NCBI RefSeq assembly: GCF_006974105.1
Contig: NZ_CP036282.1
Location: 1,302,001 to 1,366,000, forward strand
DNA length: 64,000 bases
Direction: 5' to 3'
Source: Rhodoferax aquaticus
GTDB lineage: Bacteria > Pseudomonadota > Gammaproteobacteria > Burkholderiales > Burkholderiaceae_C
In this document: in pieces, positions 18,805-27,759 of the stretch
Layout of the letters: each line of letters opens with the position of its first letter
Numbering within the stretch: position 1 is the first letter of the stretch
Program-made: the position numbers and the translations under genes
The notes under the pieces: model-generated
What the model was told of the DNA's origin: nothing
Database searches by the model: none
The model's input: only the letters and a program-made list of their open reading frames with translations

Positions 18805-18891
18805 AATGTGCTCGCCTAAAAGCCCCAAACTTGCGCCGTACAAGCCCCGTTGCCCTGCACCTGTTTGCCGCAAGGGTGCTAAGGTAGCGAC

Positions 18892-21429
18892 ATGAACCTC
18901 TCTTTCTGGCGCCTTGGCTGGCGCACTCTTTGGCGCGATCTGCGCTCCGGTGATCTGCGTTTGGTCATTGTGGCGGTCACCCTCGCGGTGTCTGCCGTCA
19001 CGGCGGTAGGGTTTTTTGCCGATCGACTCAAAGGCGGCTTAGAGCGCGATGCGCGGCAACTCTTGGGCGGCGACGCGGTGGTGTCCAGTGATAACCCCAC
19101 TCCCGCAGATTTGGTAGACAAGGCCAAGGCCTTGGGGCTGGACATGGTGCAGACCCAAACCTTCCCTACCATGGCGCGGGCGAGCGACAGCCAAGGTGGC
19201 GCAGCCAAGTTGGTGGGCCTGAAAGTGGTGGAAGCCGGCTACCCCTTGCGCGGCAATTTGCGCATTGCGTCTAAAGACGGCCAAGCCGATGCGCCCACGC
19301 GGGAAATTCCAGCGCCCGGGCAGGCCTGGGTGGACGCGCCACTGTTGGATGCCTTGGGTTTGAAAGTTGGCGACACCTTGCTTTTGGGGGACAGCCAGTT
19401 GGTGATTGGGGCGGTCATCGTCATTGAGCCTGACCGAGGGGCTGGGTTCATGAACTTTGCACCCCGTGTGATGATTCAAAAGGGCGATTTGGCTGCCACC
19501 AAACTGGTGCAGCCCGCCAGTCGGATTACGTACCGGATGGCGGTTGCAGGGGCGGATTTGCCGGTTAAGGAGTACGTGCGTTGGGCGGACGCTCGGCTCA
19601 AGGCGGATGTGGCGCAAGCTGAGCGGGTGCTGCGTGGGGTGCGGGTGGAGTCGCTACAAAGCGGGCGCCCAGAGATGAGCCAAACCCTGGATCGCGCCAA
19701 CAAGTTCTTGAGCCTGGTGGCCTTGCTAGCCGCCTTGTTAAGTGCGGTGGCTGTGGCGCTGGCTGCTAGGGCGTTTGCCGCCAGCCATTTGGACGATTGC
19801 GCTATGTTGCGGGTACTGGGCTTGAGCCAGCGCACCATTGCGGCGAGTTATGCCTACGAATTTGCCTTGGTCGGTGTGGTGGCCAGTGCGATGGGCGTCG
19901 CCATTGGCTATGGCGTGCACTACCTCTTTGTCATGTTGCTGGCGGGCTTGGTGGATGCGGCGCTCCCCGCGGCTACGCTCTGGCCTGCGCTATTGGGAAT
20001 GGGCATGGGCTTGACCCTACTCTTTGCCTTTGGCTTGCCACCGGTGCTGCAGCTGGCCCAAGTGCCGCCCTTGCGTGTGATTCGCCGGGATGTGGGCAAC
20101 CTGCGCCCCGCGTCAGCAGGCGTGTTGGCCTTGGGGGTGCTGGGCTTTGCGGCCTTGCTATTGGCCGTTAGCAGTGATTTGACCTTGGGCTTGATTGCGG
20201 TGGGGGGCTTTGCCGTGGCGGTGCTGGTGTTTGCTGGCTTGAGTTGGTGTGCGGTGAAGCTGTTGCGGCGCAGCGTGAATGAGTCCACGGCCCCCCGCTG
20301 GTTGGTACTGGCCACCCGCCAGATGTCGGCGCGGCCCGCCTACACCGTGGTGCAGGTGAGTGCCTTGTCGGTGGGGCTTTTGGCTTTGGTGCTGCTGGTG
20401 CTGCTGCGCACGGATTTGATCAGCAGCTGGCGCAAGGCCACCCCGCCGGATGCGCCCAACCGCTTCGTCATTAACGTGATGCCTGAGCAGTCGGACGCTT
20501 TTCAAAAAGCCTTGAACGGTGCGGGTGTGAGCAAGTTTGATTGGTACCCCATGATTCGGGGGCGCTTGATTGCGGTCAACGGCCAAAACGTCAATCCGGA
20601 CAGCTACAGCGATGACCGCGCCAAACGCCTGATTGACCGCGAGTTCAACCTCTCGCACAGTGCGGCCAAGCCCGCCAACAACGACATCATCGCCGGTCGC
20701 TGGGCGGAGGAAGAGGAGGGTGCCGTCAGTGTGGAGGAAGGCATTGCGAAGACCCTTAACCTCAAGTTGGGCGACAGTGTTCGCTTTGACATAGGGGGCA
20801 TGCAAACCGAGTCCAAGATTACCTCCCTGCGCAAGGTGGACTGGGGCTCTATGCGTGCCAACTTCTTTGTGATGTACCCGGTGTCTGTCCTCAAGGACGT
20901 GCCTAGTACCTATATGGGGGCGTTTAAGGCGCCAGAGCTTGCGGGTTTTGACAATGCCTTGGTGCGCCAGTTCCCCAACATCACCAATGTAGATATGAGC
21001 AGCACCATCAACCAAATACAGCGTGTGCTGGACCAGGTGATCCGTGCGGTGGAGTTCTTGTTTGGATTCACCTTGGCTGCAGGGCTTGTGGTTTTGTTTG
21101 CTGCGGTCACTGCTACCCGCGAAGACCGTGCCCGGGAGTTTGCCATCATGCGTGCGGTGGGCGCGCAAAACAGCCTGTTGCGGCAGGTTCAGCGGGCCGA
21201 GTTAGCCGGCGTTGGGCTGCTTGCGGGGGGTCTCGCTTCGCTGGTTGCCAGTGTGGTGGGTTGGGCCTTGGCACATTACGTGTTCGAGTTTGAGTGGGTG
21301 GTGTCCTTGTGGGTGCCCCTGCTGGGCGCGATAGCTGGTGCTGTGCTGGCTTTGGCTGCAGGTTGGTGGGGCCTGCGCGATGTGCTGCGCCGCCCCGTGG
21401 TTGAAACCCTGCGCCGGGCATCGAGTTAA
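18892..21429 (+). CDS. ABC transporter permease, FtsX/YbbP type
   Basis: 845-residue inner-membrane protein with two FtsX-like permease domains (about 260-400 and 720-840) joined by further membrane helices and containing large periplasmic segments of the MacB-PCD type (about 45-240 and 480-690). The N-terminal helix is at about 20-42. The arrangement matches YbbP, the permease of the YbbAP system, often linked to lipid or lipase handling. No ATPase gene (YbbA) is adjacent here, so its partner is encoded elsewhere or the protein works alone. Confidence 0.85.
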   Translation: MNLSFWRLGWRTLWRDLRSGDLRLVIVAVTLAVSAVTAVGFFADRLKGGLERDARQLLGGDAVVSSDNPTPADLVDKAKALGLDMVQTQTFPTMARASDSQGGAAKLVGLKVVEAGYPLRGNLRIASKDGQADAPTREIPAPGQAWVDAPLLDALGLKVGDTLLLGDSQLVIGAVIVIEPDRGAGFMNFAPRVMIQKGDLAATKLVQPASRITYRMAVAGADLPVKEYVRWADARLKADVAQAERVLRGVRVESLQSGRPEMSQTLDRANKFLSLVALLAALLSAVAVALAARAFAASHLDDCAMLRVLGLSQRTIAASYAYEFALVGVVASAMGVAIGYGVHYLFVMLLAGLVDAALPAATLWPALLGMGMGLTLLFAFGLPPVLQLAQVPPLRVIRRDVGNLRPASAGVLALGVLGFAALLLAVSSDLTLGLIAVGGFAVAVLVFAGLSWCAVKLLRRSVNESTAPRWLVLATRQMSARPAYTVVQVSALSVGLLALVLLVLLRTDLISSWRKATPPDAPNRFVINVMPEQSDAFQKALNGAGVSKFDWYPMIRGRLIAVNGQNVNPDSYSDDRAKRLIDREFNLSHSAAKPANNDIIAGRWAEEEEGAVSVEEGIAKTLNLKLGDSVRFDIGGMQTESKITSLRKVDWGSMRANFFVMYPVSVLKDVPSTYMGAFKAPELAGFDNALVRQFPNITNVDMSSTINQIQRVLDQVIRAVEFLFGFTLAAGLVVLFAAVTATREDRAREFAIMRAVGAQNSLLRQVQRAELAGVGLLAGGLASLVASVVGWALAHYVFEFEWVVSLWVPLLGAIAGAVLALAAGWWGLRDVLRRPVVETLRRASS

Positions 21430-21460
21430 GGTACCCGCATGACACGCAGGGGCACACTTC

Positions 21461-21484
21461 GGTATTGCGGTATTGCGGTATTGC
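21461..21484 (+). repeat. Three tandem copies of an 8-nt unit
   Basis: The unit GGTATTGC occurs three times head to tail in the gap between the permease stop and the cNMP-binding gene. It is too short for a known element and could vary by slippage. Confidence 0.6.
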
Positions 21485-21618
21485 GTTTAAGCGCCCTGCC
21501 CAATTCCAGCTTGCCATAAGCTGATGCACGCGCAGCGGCGCAGACATCGCAGGCCGTGCGCGAACTGGACTTGCCCACCCCCCATAATGGCGCGTCTATT
21601 TGCCATTACCCATGTTCC

Positions 21619-22218
21619 ATGTTCAATAAGCTGTTTCGCAAGTCAGTCTCTGACGACACCCGCACCCACTTAAGTGCCGTGGAGCGGCAAGCAGCGGGCG
21701 GCTTTCCCACCTTGACCATGGCGGCGGAATTACTGGCTGCGCCTTCGGCCATGATGCAGCTGGACTTGAAGGAAGCGCGTGTCGTAGTGCGCTATATGCG
21801 CCCCCAGCAAATCGCGGAGGGTACCGTCTTTATCAAAGAAGGCGACGAAGCCAACACCGGTTTTATGGTGCTGGTGTTGGATGGGGAAGTGACCGTGGAA
21901 AGCATTGTGGTCAGCCGTGTTTCACCGATTACCGTGACCGTCTTGGGCCCTGGCAGTATCCACGGCGACGTGGGACTTATGGATGGTCTGCCGCGCTCGG
22001 CGTCGTGCACCGCTAGCACTGACTTGAGCTGTGCAGTGTTAACCCGCGACAGCTTGATGCAACTGCTCAAGGATGAACCCCGCATCTGTGCCAAGCTAAT
22101 GATGGCAATTTCCATCCGTATGGGGGAGCGTCTGCGGGACAACACAGACAAGCTCAAAAAGTATGTGCAGCTCACCAAAACCATGCAGCAGGAAATTGAC
22201 CACTTGTTGCCTACCTAA
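21619..22218 (+). CDS. Cyclic-nucleotide-binding domain protein
   Basis: 199-residue protein with a single cNMP-binding (Crp-like beta-roll) domain at about 50-165: EGTVFIKEGDEANTGFMVL, VLGPGSIHGDVGLMDGLPRSASC (phosphate-binding cassette with GDVGL and PRSA) and AVLTRDSLMQLL. There is no C-terminal helix-turn-helix, so it is not a Crp-type transcription factor; the C-terminus is helical. The ATG at 21619 (MFNKLFRK) is preferred over a GTG 21 codons upstream. The cyclase gene begins three bases after its stop, so it probably senses that enzyme's product. Confidence 0.85.
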   Translation: MFNKLFRKSVSDDTRTHLSAVERQAAGGFPTLTMAAELLAAPSAMMQLDLKEARVVVRYMRPQQIAEGTVFIKEGDEANTGFMVLVLDGEVTVESIVVSRVSPITVTVLGPGSIHGDVGLMDGLPRSASCTASTDLSCAVLTRDSLMQLLKDEPRICAKLMMAISIRMGERLRDNTDKLKKYVQLTKTMQQEIDHLLPT

Positions 22219-22221
22219 ACC

Positions 22222-24399
22222 GTGACAGCCAACAGCCTGAGCCGCAGACTGTCAGGGCATGTGTCCCGCGCTGGCGGGGTGGCCTTGGTGCTGTGTGTGT
22301 GCTTGGGATGCTGGATGGTGTGGCTGTTGGAGCCTTTGGCGCTACAAAGCCTGCGCTTGGCACAGTTTGACCAGTTCCAGCGTTGGTACCCCCGCAGCCA
22401 AACCAGTGCTTTGGTGCGAGTAATCGATATTGACGAAGCCAGCCTGAAAGCCTATGGCCAATGGCCTTGGCCTCGTACCCGCTTGGTGGGGTTGATCGAG
22501 AAGCTGCAGCGCGCGGGTGTGCAAGTGATCGGCTTTGATGTACTGCTGGCTGAGCCCGATCGCACCTCCCCTTTGGCGATGGCTCAGCTATGGGGCAGGC
22601 CTGAAACGACTGCCTTGCTAAGCAGCTTGCCTGACCACGACACCCTTTTGGCTGAGAGTCTGCGACAGGCTTCCGTGGTGTTGGGCGCCAGTTTGTCTCG
22701 CAGTGGCCAAGGCTTTCCGGTTGAGATGCCGCGGCCAGTGCTGCCCTTTAGCATCGTGAACACAGGAAATGCACCGGGACAGATAGATTTTTTGGGCTAT
22801 GACGAAGGTGTGTGGCCCCTTCCGGCGCTGGCAGCTGCAGCCAGCGGACTAGGGGCTTTGAACTTTTCCGCCGATGGGGATGGGGTGGTGCGCCGCATCC
22901 CTTTGTTGACCCGCTTGAATGCTGCGGTTGTGCCCTCCCTAACCGCAGAAATGCTGCGGGTCTCGATGGGCCAGCGCAACTACCTGTTGCGCAGCCAGGA
23001 TGCAGCGCTGCAAGAACTGCGCATCGGTGAGCAGCGTATCCCCAGTTCAGAGAGCGGAGAAATGTGGCTGCACTATGCCCCGGAGGTCGCAGCGCACACC
23101 GTGTCGGCCGCACAGGTGCTGCAAGGGCGTTTGCCCGAAGGCGCGTTGAAGGGCACCTTGGTGGTGGTTGGCAGTTCTGCCGCAGGCTTGCTGGATTTGC
23201 GCGTGAACCCCATGGGAGCGCTGATGCCCGGTGTGCAAGCCCATGCGCAAGCCCTGGACCAATTGCTCTTGGGTTATGACTTGCAGCGCCCTGGATGGGC
23301 CACCGCCGCAGAGGCCTTGTTCCTCTTTGTTGGGGCTTTGGCGGCAGGTGTGGTCGCTTTGAAGTCGACCGCCCGCCGCGCGACGGTGTTTGCCTTGGGT
23401 TTGTGGGCCTTGCTTGCGCTTGCCGCGTGGGGGGCGTTCGTGCATGGCCACTTGCTGTTGGATGTGGTGAACCCCGCGCTGGCGATTGCGCTAAGTTTCA
23501 GTGTGGGCAGCGCGGTGCACCACTTTGTCAGTGAGCGCGAGCAACGCTGGTTGCGCAAGGCGTTTTCACGCTACGTGTCGCCTAACCGCGTGGCGCATTT
23601 GGTGGCCCATCCAGAGCAACTGCACTTGGGGGGACAGCGCCAGATTTGCAGCTTTATCTTCACGGACTTGGTCGACTTTACGCGCATGATGGAGCAAGGC
23701 GAGCCGACCCAAGCCGTGTCGCTGCTTAACGCCTACTTGGACGGCATGTTGGCCATCGTGTTCAAGCACGAAGGCACGTTAGACCGTATCGTGGGGGACG
23801 CTATTGCAGTCCTCTTTTCTGCCCCCTTGCCACAGCTGGACCATCGCCGGCGTGCTTTGGATTGCGCACTGGAGATGGACCGCTTTGCCACCCACTATGC
23901 GGCCCAGCTGCATGCCAAAGGCTTGGCTTGGGGTGCTACCCGTATTGGCGTGCATTGTGGTGAAGTGATTGTGGGCAATTTCGGTGGCACTACGCTCTTT
24001 GATTACCGCGCTTTGGGTGACCCGGTCAATACGGCCGCACGGTTGGAGAGTGTCAACAAGCATCTGGGTACCCGCGTGTGTGTGTCCCAAGCCCTGTTAG
24101 ACGGTTGTGGTGCGGTGCCCGTGCGCTTGGTGGGTCAACTGGTGTTGAAGGGTAAAAGTGTGCCTCTGTCCGTGTGTGAGCCTTGGGCTACGGTGGAGCT
24201 TAATCAATGCGCCCCCCTCGCAGCCTATGCCCAAGCGATGGCAAGCCTGCAAACCGGGGCGGACTACAACTTGGAGCAGGCCCGCAGTCAGTTTGCCGCG
24301 CTGCATATGGCTTACCCAGAGGATGCATTGGTAGCGCTCCACCACCACCGATTGCTGCAAGGCGCGGTGGATGATGTGATTGTGTTAGCAGCAAAGTAG
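22222..24399 (+). CDS. CHASE2-domain adenylate/guanylate cyclase
   Basis: 725-residue membrane cyclase. An N-terminal helix (about 16-36) is followed by a periplasmic CHASE2 sensor (about 40-350, VRVIDIDEASLKAYGQWPWPR), three membrane helices (about 365-435) and a class III catalytic domain (about 475-650). Metal-binding aspartates are in FTDLVDFT and IVGDAIAVLF; the transition-state region is VNTAARLESV. The usual base-selecting lysine is replaced by arginine (LDRIVGD), while Asp is present in FDYRALGD, so cAMP is likely but not certain. Start is GTG three bases after the upstream cNMP-binding gene. Confidence 0.9.
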   Translation: MTANSLSRRLSGHVSRAGGVALVLCVCLGCWMVWLLEPLALQSLRLAQFDQFQRWYPRSQTSALVRVIDIDEASLKAYGQWPWPRTRLVGLIEKLQRAGVQVIGFDVLLAEPDRTSPLAMAQLWGRPETTALLSSLPDHDTLLAESLRQASVVLGASLSRSGQGFPVEMPRPVLPFSIVNTGNAPGQIDFLGYDEGVWPLPALAAAASGLGALNFSADGDGVVRRIPLLTRLNAAVVPSLTAEMLRVSMGQRNYLLRSQDAALQELRIGEQRIPSSESGEMWLHYAPEVAAHTVSAAQVLQGRLPEGALKGTLVVVGSSAAGLLDLRVNPMGALMPGVQAHAQALDQLLLGYDLQRPGWATAAEALFLFVGALAAGVVALKSTARRATVFALGLWALLALAAWGAFVHGHLLLDVVNPALAIALSFSVGSAVHHFVSEREQRWLRKAFSRYVSPNRVAHLVAHPEQLHLGGQRQICSFIFTDLVDFTRMMEQGEPTQAVSLLNAYLDGMLAIVFKHEGTLDRIVGDAIAVLFSAPLPQLDHRRRALDCALEMDRFATHYAAQLHAKGLAWGATRIGVHCGEVIVGNFGGTTLFDYRALGDPVNTAARLESVNKHLGTRVCVSQALLDGCGAVPVRLVGQLVLKGKSVPLSVCEPWATVELNQCAPLAAYAQAMASLQTGADYNLEQARSQFAALHMAYPEDALVALHHHRLLQGAVDDVIVLAAK

Positions 24400-24408
24400 C
24401 ACTTGCGT

Positions 24409-24462
24409 GTCCCCCGTCCAAAACAAAGGGCCCATTGGGGCCCTTTGTTTTGGACGGGGGAC
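24409..24462. terminator. Perfect 25-bp bidirectional terminator hairpin
   Basis: Arms 24409-24433 and 24438-24462 are exact reverse complements with a 4-base loop ATTG. The inner GGGCCC stem is flanked by AAAACAAA/TTTGTTTT, so transcripts from either side end with a U-rich tract after a GC-rich stem. It lies between the convergent cyclase gene and the OmpA lipoprotein gene and can serve both. Confidence 0.93.
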
Positions 24463-24467
24463 TGGGC

Positions 24468-25070
24468 TTAGCGCAGCGTAATTTCGACCCGACGGTTGCG
24501 CGGTTCTGGGGTGTCGTCAGGGGTTGGCACCAGCAAGTTGCGCTCGCCGTGGGACTCTACGCTGATGACGGCATCCTTCAAGCCTAGCTGGCGCAACTGT
24601 TCGGCAATCGCGTTCGCACGTTTCAGGGCCAAGGCTTCGTTGGCATCTGCAGCACCTTGCGTGTCAGAGTGCCCGATGACCGAGAGATCCAAGGATTTTC
24701 GGCTGCTTGCGCGTGCCAGAATTTCCGGCAGCAAGGCTTTGGACTGTGCGGTCAACTCTGAGCCGCCCACTTCAAAGTAGAGCAAAAAGCGCTCAGGCAG
24801 TGGGGGGCGGGCCGCCATGGCGGCGCCAAAGTCGCGTTGCAAGTCTTCTGATTTGACCGCGAACGGTGGGGCTGATCCATCGAGCTTGGCGCCGGACTGA
24901 CCTTCGGTGAGCAGCTGTTCCCCTGCCTTGCCTTGCACTACGACCTTGCCGACCGTCCCATCGGGACTGGGCAGCAAGACCACGTATGAGCCGGGGCCTG
25001 CGCAGCCGGTCAGCAGCGCAGCGCCAAGCAGCACCATCGCCACCAGGCTTGTTTTTAGGGGGTGCTTCAT
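24468..25070 (-). CDS. OmpA-family outer-membrane lipoprotein
   Basis: 200-residue lipoprotein: lipobox LLTGC with Cys23, then a linker and a C-terminal OmpA domain (about 95-200) with LYFEVGGSELT, VIGHSDTQGAADANEALALK and NRRVEITL, which bind peptidoglycan. It overlaps the FecR gene by four bases and follows it in the same transcript. In several proteobacteria FecR, OmpA and CHASE2-cyclase genes cluster; here they are convergent. Position +2 after the Cys is Ala, favouring outer-membrane sorting. Confidence 0.9.
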   Translation of the reverse strand: MKHPLKTSLVAMVLLGAALLTGCAGPGSYVVLLPSPDGTVGKVVVQGKAGEQLLTEGQSGAKLDGSAPPFAVKSEDLQRDFGAAMAARPPLPERFLLYFEVGGSELTAQSKALLPEILARASSRKSLDLSVIGHSDTQGAADANEALALKRANAIAEQLRQLGLKDAVISVESHGERNLLVPTPDDTPEPRNRRVEITLR

Positions 25071-25537
25071 TGCGCTTCCTCCACACGGGCTACAAATTGG
25101 GTACCGCGCACACCAATGATTCCCGCAGGTGTTTTGACACTCACGGCTTCGGGGCGGAGCTTGGCAATGACGCCTGATATGTAGTTCAGCGTGCCTTTGA
25201 TCAAGCTCACGTCTAAGCGCAGGCTGTTTTGGGCGGGTGCATAGAGATACTCGTCTACCGTGAGTTCAGTGGTAGGTCCAAATGACATGACCGTGTTGTC
25301 TTTAAAGGTAACGCCCAAGGACGACTCTTTCTCTGTCTTTAGGCGGCTGCCCATGAGGATGGCAGTGCCCGGCTCAGCCTTCACGCGCGCACCTTGCGTG
25401 CTTACCCACGCCTCGCCGGTCACGGTTTTGACATAGCCCACAGGTTCCGGTGCGGCCTGTTGGGCCTGAGACAGAATGGGCGCAAGCGCAAGGGCGACAA
25501 GGCCCAACGCACGCCATAGTGGTCGGTGGATTTGCAT
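25067..25537 (-). CDS. FecR-domain periplasmic protein
   Basis: 156-residue secreted protein with a signal peptide (about 1-25, ending LSQAQ) and a FecR domain (about 38-150: GYVKTVTGEAWVSTQG, GSRLKTEKESSLGVTFKD, SVKTPAGIIGVRGTQF). The GVRGT motif is the standard end of FecR domains. There is no anti-sigma N-terminal domain, so it is not a FecI-type regulator; it more likely has a periplasmic sensing role with the CHASE2 cyclase. The ATG at 25537 (MQIHRPLW) gives the signal peptide directly and is preferred over one ten codons upstream. Confidence 0.85.
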   Translation of the reverse strand: MQIHRPLWRALGLVALALAPILSQAQQAAPEPVGYVKTVTGEAWVSTQGARVKAEPGTAILMGSRLKTEKESSLGVTFKDNTVMSFGPTTELTVDEYLYAPAQNSLRLDVSLIKGTLNYISGVIAKLRPEAVSVKTPAGIIGVRGTQFVARVEEAQ

Positions 25538-25687
25538 ACTTGCAATTACTCCCAAAATTTGGATCATGGATCTTGCTTGGCTAGGGCTATTGCAGCGCAG
25601 GCGGCAGCGCCAAGCAACGCATAGTATCGTCTAAGCTTTGCGACCTATCGCTGTAGTTACCCTTACGTACCCTTCAAAAAAAATCTC

Positions 25688-26089
25688 ATGGATGATGAAA
25701 ACACGCAGCAGCGAAGCGCCTTCGATTGGATTGGTGGCGAAGCACCCATTCGCACGGTTGTGGACCGTTTTTATGACCTGATGGAGTTGGAACCTCGATT
25801 CCTGGCCTTGCGCGCCGTCCACGGGTCCACTCTGGACGATGCCCGCGACAAGCTGTTTTGGTTTTTGTGCGGCTGGATGGGCGGTCCGCAGCACTATGTG
25901 GAGCGTTTTGGCCATCCGCGCTTGCGGGCGCGCCACTTGCCTTTCAAAATCGGCATTTTGGAGCGCGACCAATGGCTCGCCTGTATGGACCAAGCCATGG
26001 CCGATGCGCAACTAGATACGGATTTGCGCACGCGACTGAACGCGTCGTTTTTTCAAACCGCGGATTGGATGCGCAACCAAGGCGTCTAG
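25688..26089 (+). CDS. Group II truncated hemoglobin
   Basis: 133-residue 2/2 globin that binds haem and probably handles O2 or NO. DRFYDLM contains Phe-Tyr at B9-B10, HYVERFGHPRLRARHLPF carries the proximal histidine in RARH, and ADWMRN has the conserved Trp at G8 of group II. The gene stands alone in a 121-base upstream gap and is convergent with smr. Confidence 0.9.
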   Translation: MDDENTQQRSAFDWIGGEAPIRTVVDRFYDLMELEPRFLALRAVHGSTLDDARDKLFWFLCGWMGGPQHYVERFGHPRLRARHLPFKIGILERDQWLACMDQAMADAQLDTDLRTRLNASFFQTADWMRNQGV

Positions 26090-26111
26090 CACCCATTGCG
26101 AAATGTGTAGG

Positions 26112-26768
26112 CTAGTTGCGTTTGGGCTGCAGCAGCACCATGAGCGCGCCCGCACCACCGTGTGCGCGCGGCGCTTGCACAAAGGCGATGACCTCTGACT
26201 TTTGTACCAACCAACGGTGGACCTTGTCTTTGAGTACCGGCGTCTTGCCGGGTGAACCAAGCCCCTTGCCGTGCACTACACGCACGCAGCGAATGCCATG
26301 CTTGTGGGCCTCGCGAATAAATGCACCCAACGCTTCGCGGGCATCGTCGCTGCGCAAACCATGCAAATCGACTTGGCGTTGAATGCTCCAAATGCCTCTG
26401 CGCAGTTTTTGCACCACATCTTGGCCGACGCCGGGGCGGCGAAAGCTCAAGTGCTCGTCCGTGTCCAGCAGGGTGCTCACATCTACTTCATCGCTCAAGG
26501 CCTCTTGCAGGGCTGCGGCCTCGTCTAACTGCAGTTGCTTGGGCTCAGGGGCCGGTGGTTTCGGCTTGAGGTTGGCGACCGGCTTGCTGTGCAAGCGCGT
26601 CACCTGGCCCGCAGCCGCTTGAAACAGGTTGCGCTGAGCCGCCAGCTTTTTGGCCGCAGCCGCTTCTAGCGCTGCGGCTTCTGCCTCACGCTTGGCCTGG
26701 GCCGCAAGCTCTTTCTTGACCAGCTTGAGGTCTGCCAGTGAAGCGACGCGCAGGGCCCTTTCTTTCAT
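26112..26768 (-). CDS. Smr (small MutS-related) domain endonuclease family protein
   Basis: 218-residue protein. The N-terminal 60 residues are an Ala/Glu/Lys-rich coiled coil, and residues 130-215 form an Smr domain with [15 protein letters not shown] and [13 protein letters not shown] (HGxG loop). Smr proteins nick or cleave nucleic acids, and some act in ribosome rescue; which applies here is not visible. The start overlaps the radC stop by four bases, so the two are co-transcribed. Confidence 0.9.
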   Translation of the reverse strand: MKERALRVASLADLKLVKKELAAQAKREAEAAALEAAAAKKLAAQRNLFQAAAGQVTRLHSKPVANLKPKPPAPEPKQLQLDEAAALQEALSDEVDVSTLLDTDEHLSFRRPGVGQDVVQKLRRGIWSIQRQVDLHGLRSDDAREALGAFIREAHKHGIRCVRVVHGKGLGSPGKTPVLKDKVHRWLVQKSEVIAFVQAPRAHGGAGALMVLLQPKRN

Positions 26769-27484
26769 AGCAAACCGTGCTCCGCCATCGACAAGGCGTG
26801 TCCGGGCCCGACGATGATGTGGTCTAGCACCCGCACATCCACCAAAGCCAAGGCGGCTTTGAGCGTTTGCGTGAGCGCCTCGTCGGCACGGCTGGGCTGC
26901 ACGATGCCGCTGGGGTGGTTGTGCGCCAGCACCACGGCGGCCGCGCTGTGGTGCAGCGCGCGGATAAGCACCTCGCGCGGGTACACACTGGTTTGCGTGA
27001 GCGTGCCGCGAAACAGCTCTTCCATGGCCAGCAACCTGTTCTGGCTGTCCAGAAACAGCACGGCAAACACCTCATGTCCTTTGGCGGCCAGGTGCAGCTG
27101 CAGGTAGTGTTTCACGGCCTGCGGGTCGGTAAATACCTCGCGCTCTTGCAGGCGCTGGGCCATGGCGCGGCGGGCAAGTTCGAGCACCGCCACAATCTCG
27201 GCCCGCTTGGCAGGCCCCAAGCCTTTGACGCGCTTGAGGTCATCTGCCGTGGCATGCAGCAAGCCCGAGATGCCGCCAAAACCGCCCTGGCGCTCATCAG
27301 TATTGCGTGAGGTGCTATTGTTTTTGAGTTGCAACAGTTCCTCGGCCATCTGCAACACGCCTTTTCCCGCTATGCCGGTGCGTAACAAAATGGCCAACAA
27401 CTCCGCGTCACTGAGCGCACCAGGGCCACGTGCGAGCAACTTCTCGCGCGGTTGGGCTTCTAGGGGGAGGTCTTTGAGGGGCAT
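26765..27484 (-). CDS. radC: RadC family (JAB-domain) protein
   Basis: 239-residue UPF0758 protein with an N-terminal helix-hairpin-helix region ([17 protein letters not shown]) and a JAB metalloprotease-like domain with HNHPSG and the following SRAD aspartate. Its true function is unsettled despite the name. Between MAEELLQ and FGGISGLL it carries about 16 extra residues ([15 protein letters not shown]) not expected in the family, encoded by a dispersed-repeat copy. A broken second copy of its 5' third lies 2 kb away at 29.5-29.8 kb. Confidence 0.93.
   Translation of the reverse strand: MPLKDLPLEAQPREKLLARGPGALSDAELLAILLRTGIAGKGVLQMAEELLQLKNNSTSRNTDERQGGFGGISGLLHATADDLKRVKGLGPAKRAEIVAVLELARRAMAQRLQEREVFTDPQAVKHYLQLHLAAKGHEVFAVLFLDSQNRLLAMEELFRGTLTQTSVYPREVLIRALHHSAAAVVLAHNHPSGIVQPSRADEALTQTLKAALALVDVRVLDHIIVGPGHALSMAEHGLL
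27282..27331 (-). repeat. 50-nt dispersed repeat, copy 3 (inside radC, sense)
   Basis: Aligns gap-free to the family: ACAATAGCACCTCACGCAAT in positions 11-30 and GAGCGCCAGGGC toward the end. It is read on the coding strand as the extra loop of RadC. Confidence 0.65.
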
Positions 27485-27516
27485 GGGCTAAGGCTTGGCA
27501 GGCAGGGCGAGTTGTC

Positions 27517-27759
27517 CTAGCGAGACGAGGTTTGTGCATTTGCAGCGTCAGCCGCATCCAGCCGGTCCAGCACGGCTAGCGCCTTTTGCACGTCCCCCGT
27601 GGCAGCCATAGCGCGGAAATGGTTCTCGGTGTCCCAGGCAGACAGCGCATGGGCGCTGAGCTGCTCCACCAGCTTATTCATCGAGAGGCCCCGGCTTTGC
27701 GCAAGCGTCTTGAGTCGCTGGGCTGTGTCGTCGGGCAGTCGTATCGTCAAAGTGCTCAT
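27517..27759 (-). CDS. Ribbon-helix-helix antitoxin-like protein
   Basis: 80-residue DNA-binding protein with an N-terminal ribbon-helix-helix fold: STLTIRLPDDTAQRLKTLA then GLSMNKLVEQL. The C-terminal part is helical and Ala rich and would bind the toxin. GGAGG lies 7-8 bases before the ATG at 27759, favouring this over ATG at 27765. The start overlaps the PIN gene stop by four bases. It is therefore the second gene of a toxin-antitoxin pair, the reverse of the common order. Confidence 0.82.
   Translation of the reverse strand: MSTLTIRLPDDTAQRLKTLAQSRGLSMNKLVEQLSAHALSAWDTENHFRAMAATGDVQKALAVLDRLDAADAANAQTSSR

Noticed and set aside
26078..26120. Possible tenth, shortened repeat copy at the end of the globin gene
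   Set aside because: GTCTAGCACCC and ATTGCG fit, but about 8 bases are missing and the rest does not align; too weak to count.
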